Below the pieces are notes generated by a model. The model saw only the letters and a list, made by a program, of their open reading frames with translations. It searched no databases and was not told the DNA's origin. The translations under genes and the position numbers were made by a program. Shown in pieces: positions 54,242 to 56,442 of a stretch of 56,442 nt of DNA. The stretch comes from Azospirillum isscasi. GTDB taxonomy: Bacteria > Pseudomonadota > Alphaproteobacteria > Azospirillales > Azospirillaceae. The stretch lies in assembly GCF_030849505.1 (NCBI RefSeq), contig NZ_JAUJFI010000015.1, positions 1 through 56,442 of the forward strand, in the 5' to 3' direction. The stretch's first letter is position 1. Each line of letters opens with the position of its first letter.

Positions 54242-56002
54242 ATGAACATCTTCAAGGTCTTCGAGAACGACATCCGCAAGCTGCTGGACGAGCTGGCCGC
54301 CGAGGGCCACATCCCGGCGGGGCTCGACACCGCGCGCCTGACGGTGGAGCCGCCGCGCGAGGCGGCGCACGGCGACCTGTCGACCAACGCGGCGATGATC
54401 CTGGCCAAGCCGGCGGGCAAGCCGCCCCGCGCGCTGGCCGAGCTGCTGGTGGCGAAGCTGAAGACCCGCCCCGACGTGGCGAGCGCCGAGATCGCCGGTC
54501 CGGGCTTCGTGAACCTGCGCCTGTCCGCCGACGTCTGGCGCGACCGCATCCGCGACGTGCTGACCGCCGGCACCGCCTATGGCGAAAGCACGCTGGGCGC
54601 CGGGCGTCCGGTGAACGTCGAGTATGTGTCGGCCAACCCCACCGGCCCGCTGCACGCCGCCCATGGCCGCGGCGCCGTTTTCGGCGACGCGCTGGCCGCG
54701 CTGCTGGAGAAGGCCGGCTACGCCGTCACCCGCGAATACTACATCAACGACGCCGGGGCCCAGGTGGATGTGCTGGGCCGCTCCACCTTCCTGCGCTACC
54801 GCGAGGCGCTGGGCGAGGCGGTCGGCGAGATTCCGGCGGGCCTCTATCCCGGTGAGTATCTGAAGGAGGTCGGGCAGGCCCTGGCCGAGCGCGACGGCAG
54901 CAAGTGGGTCGGCGCCGACGAGGCCGACTGGCTGCCCGCCTGCCGCGACTTCGCCATCGCCCGGATCATGGAATGGATCGAGGAGGATCTCGGCGTCCTC
55001 GGGGTCCGCATGGACGTCTACAGCTCCGAACGCGCGCTGGTGAAGGCCGGGGCGGTGGACATCGCGCTGAAGGCGCTGGAGGACCGCGGCCTGATCTATG
55101 TCGGTGTGCTGGAGCCGCCCAAGGGCAAGAAGCCCGACGATTGGGAGCCGCGCCCGCAGACCCTGTTCAAGTCCACCGGCTTCGGCGACGACGTCGATCG
55201 TCCGCTGAAGAAGTCGGACGGGTCCTTCACCTACTTCTCCAACGACATCGCCTACCACTTCGACAAGCACCGCCGCGGCTTCGACGCGCAGATCGACGTG
55301 TGGGGCGCCGACCATGGCGGCTACGTCAAGCGCATGCAGGCGGCGACCACGGCCATCACCGAAGGCAAGGCGTCGCTGGACGTGAAGCTGTGCCAGCTCG
55401 TCCATCTGATGAAGAACGGCGAGCCGGTGAAGATGTCCAAGCGCGCCGGCACCTTCGTGACGCTGCGCGACGTCATCGAGGAGGTGGGCAAGGACGTCGT
55501 CCGCTTCATCATGCTGACCCGCCGCAACGACCAGACGCTGGAGTTCGACTTCGCCAAGGTCGTGGAGCAGTCGAAGGACAACCCGGTCTTCTACGTGCAG
55601 TACGCCCATGCCCGCTGCCGCTCGGTCCTGCGCCACGCGGCCACGGCGATGGCGGGGGCCGACCTGTCGGCGGCGGCGCTGGCGGCAAAGGCGAACCTCG
55701 CCCGCCTCGACACCGAGGAGGAGATGGCGCTCGCCAAGCGCATGGCCACCTGGCCGCGTCTGGTGGAATCCGCCGCGGAGGCGCACGAGCCGCACCGCGT
55801 GGCCTTCTACCTCTACGATCTGGCCAGCGATTTCCACGCGCTGTGGAACAAGGGCCGCGACGACGCCAGCCTGCGCTTCCTGATCGACGGCGACGAGGAG
55901 GTGACGGTGGCCCGTCTGGCGCTGGTCAGCGCGGTCGCCACGGTGATCGCCTCCGGCCTCGCCGTGATGGGGGTGGAGCCGGTGGAGGAAATGCGGTCAT
56001 GA
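54242..56002 (+). CDS. argS: Arginyl-tRNA synthetase
   Basis: 586 residues, class I synthetase. The HIGH-like motif is [12 protein letters not shown] (about residue 132-143) and the KMSKS-like motif VKMSKRAGT (about 396-404). N-terminal Add-1 domain and C-terminal anticodon-binding DALR-type domain are in the expected places. The stop overlaps the next start (ATGA), so the downstream membrane protein is likely co-translated. Confidence 0.95.
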   Translation: MNIFKVFENDIRKLLDELAAEGHIPAGLDTARLTVEPPREAAHGDLSTNAAMILAKPAGKPPRALAELLVAKLKTRPDVASAEIAGPGFVNLRLSADVWRDRIRDVLTAGTAYGESTLGAGRPVNVEYVSANPTGPLHAAHGRGAVFGDALAALLEKAGYAVTREYYINDAGAQVDVLGRSTFLRYREALGEAVGEIPAGLYPGEYLKEVGQALAERDGSKWVGADEADWLPACRDFAIARIMEWIEEDLGVLGVRMDVYSSERALVKAGAVDIALKALEDRGLIYVGVLEPPKGKKPDDWEPRPQTLFKSTGFGDDVDRPLKKSDGSFTYFSNDIAYHFDKHRRGFDAQIDVWGADHGGYVKRMQAATTAITEGKASLDVKLCQLVHLMKNGEPVKMSKRAGTFVTLRDVIEEVGKDVVRFIMLTRRNDQTLEFDFAKVVEQSKDNPVFYVQYAHARCRSVLRHAATAMAGADLSAAALAAKANLARLDTEEEMALAKRMATWPRLVESAAEAHEPHRVAFYLYDLASDFHALWNKGRDDASLRFLIDGDEEVTVARLALVSAVATVIASGLAVMGVEPVEEMRS

Positions 56003-56442
56003 GGTATGAGGGCGATGTCAACTACGCCAGCGACCCCTACGGCACGCCGCCGCAACGGGGAGGTCGGCGCGGTCTGCTCGGCCTCGGGCTGGCTGTGGTC
56101 GGCATCGTGGCCTTCGCCGGCGCGATCGTCGTCGTCTACAGCGGCAAGGGGCAGAGCACGCCGGACGGCAGTCCGCCCCTGCTGACCGCCGACACCGCGC
56201 CGACCAAGGCCCGTCCGGAACAGCCCGGCGGCATGGAAGTGCCGCACCAGGACAAGCTGGTCTACGAGCGGCTGAACGACCGCGGGTCGAAATCCCAGAT
56301 CGAGCGGCTGCTGCCCCCGCCGGAGGAGCCGTTGCCGCGGCCCGTCGTGGCGCCGCAGGTGCCGCCGTCGCCGACCCTGCCGGAAGCGCCCGCGGTGGCC
56401 CAGCTTCCGCCGCCCCCGCCGGGCTCCACCACCACGGTGCCG
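55999..56442 (+). CDS. SPOR-type membrane protein, N-terminal part (runs off the window)
   Basis: At least 148 residues are visible; no stop before the window end. A short cytoplasmic N-terminus, one membrane span ([20 protein letters not shown]) and a Pro-rich periplasmic linker ([20 protein letters not shown]) are typical of SPOR-domain division proteins, whose C-terminal SPOR domain would lie outside. The link to argS as the overlapping upstream gene is common in alphaproteobacteria. The SPOR domain itself is not seen, so the call is an inference. Confidence 0.6.
   Translation, partial: MRYEGDVNYASDPYGTPPQRGGRRGLLGLGLAVVGIVAFAGAIVVVYSGKGQSTPDGSPPLLTADTAPTKARPEQPGGMEVPHQDKLVYERLNDRGSKSQIERLLPPPEEPLPRPVVAPQVPPSPTLPEAPAVAQLPPPPPGSTTTVP

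Overview
The window looks like a high-GC alphaproteobacterial chromosome of the Rhodospirillales/Azospirillum type. That placement is my inference from base composition, protein families (DUF2336, DUF6641, DUF3768, SPINDLY-type OGT) and gene style; no database was searched. It holds about 45 credible protein genes, two complete tRNA genes (Lys, Ser) and the 3' half of a tRNA-Phe gene.

Layout. (1) 1-4548: the right end of an integrated element of lower GC. It carries a VapE-type primase/helicase, a repeat-rich stretch that looks like a replication origin, and small genes including DUF6641 and DUF3768. It ends in a truncated tRNA-Phe that marks the attachment site. (2) 4719-9726: four tightly packed glycosyltransferase genes (GT10 fucosyltransferase-like, an unassigned enzyme, TPR-OGT/GT41, GT7 galactosyltransferase-like). 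(3) 9873-10952: a ParA-like ATPase with a C-terminal membrane segment. (4) 10954-14925: arginine catabolism, with an Lrp-type regulator divergent from arginase, ornithine aminotransferase and a zinc deacylase-like protein. (5) 15071-18881: a secreted protein gene broken by a stop codon, a TetR-led four-gene operon, and a glycosyltransferase-like gene. (6) 18999-27244: GABA catabolism (gabT, gabD), an HTH-cupin regulator, and a Pot-type polyamine ABC transporter. A very similar palindrome lies in front of both gabD and the transporter, so they may form one regulon. (7) 27520-31151: LysR regulator, glutaryl-CoA dehydrogenase and a CaiB-type CoA-transferase, consistent with glutarate/lysine breakdown. 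(8) 31236-42895: mixed genes including a DMT exporter, a 2H-phosphoesterase-like protein, two unknown genes in tandem, AsmA, an SLC13-type transporter, uvrB, a His/Gly-rich lipoprotein and DUF2336. (9) 42951-46684: a copper-resistance cluster (Cys/His-rich small protein, cupredoxin, CopA, CopB). (10) 47090-50908: an accessory islet between tRNA-Lys and tRNA-Ser with RHH, LuxR-like and XRE-type regulators. (11) 50968-56442: housekeeping genes (xthA, erpA, dgt, argS) and the start of a proline-rich membrane protein cut by the window edge.

Parts 4, 6 and 7 form a nitrogen/carbon scavenging block: arginine to ornithine to glutamate semialdehyde, polyamine import, GABA to succinate, and glutarate to crotonyl-CoA. 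The most novel-looking items are the glycosyltransferase cassette, whose combined predicted activities resemble those needed for a fucosylated Gal-GlcNAc glycan; the phased-repeat origin candidate of the integrated element; and the operator shared by GABA and polyamine-transport genes.
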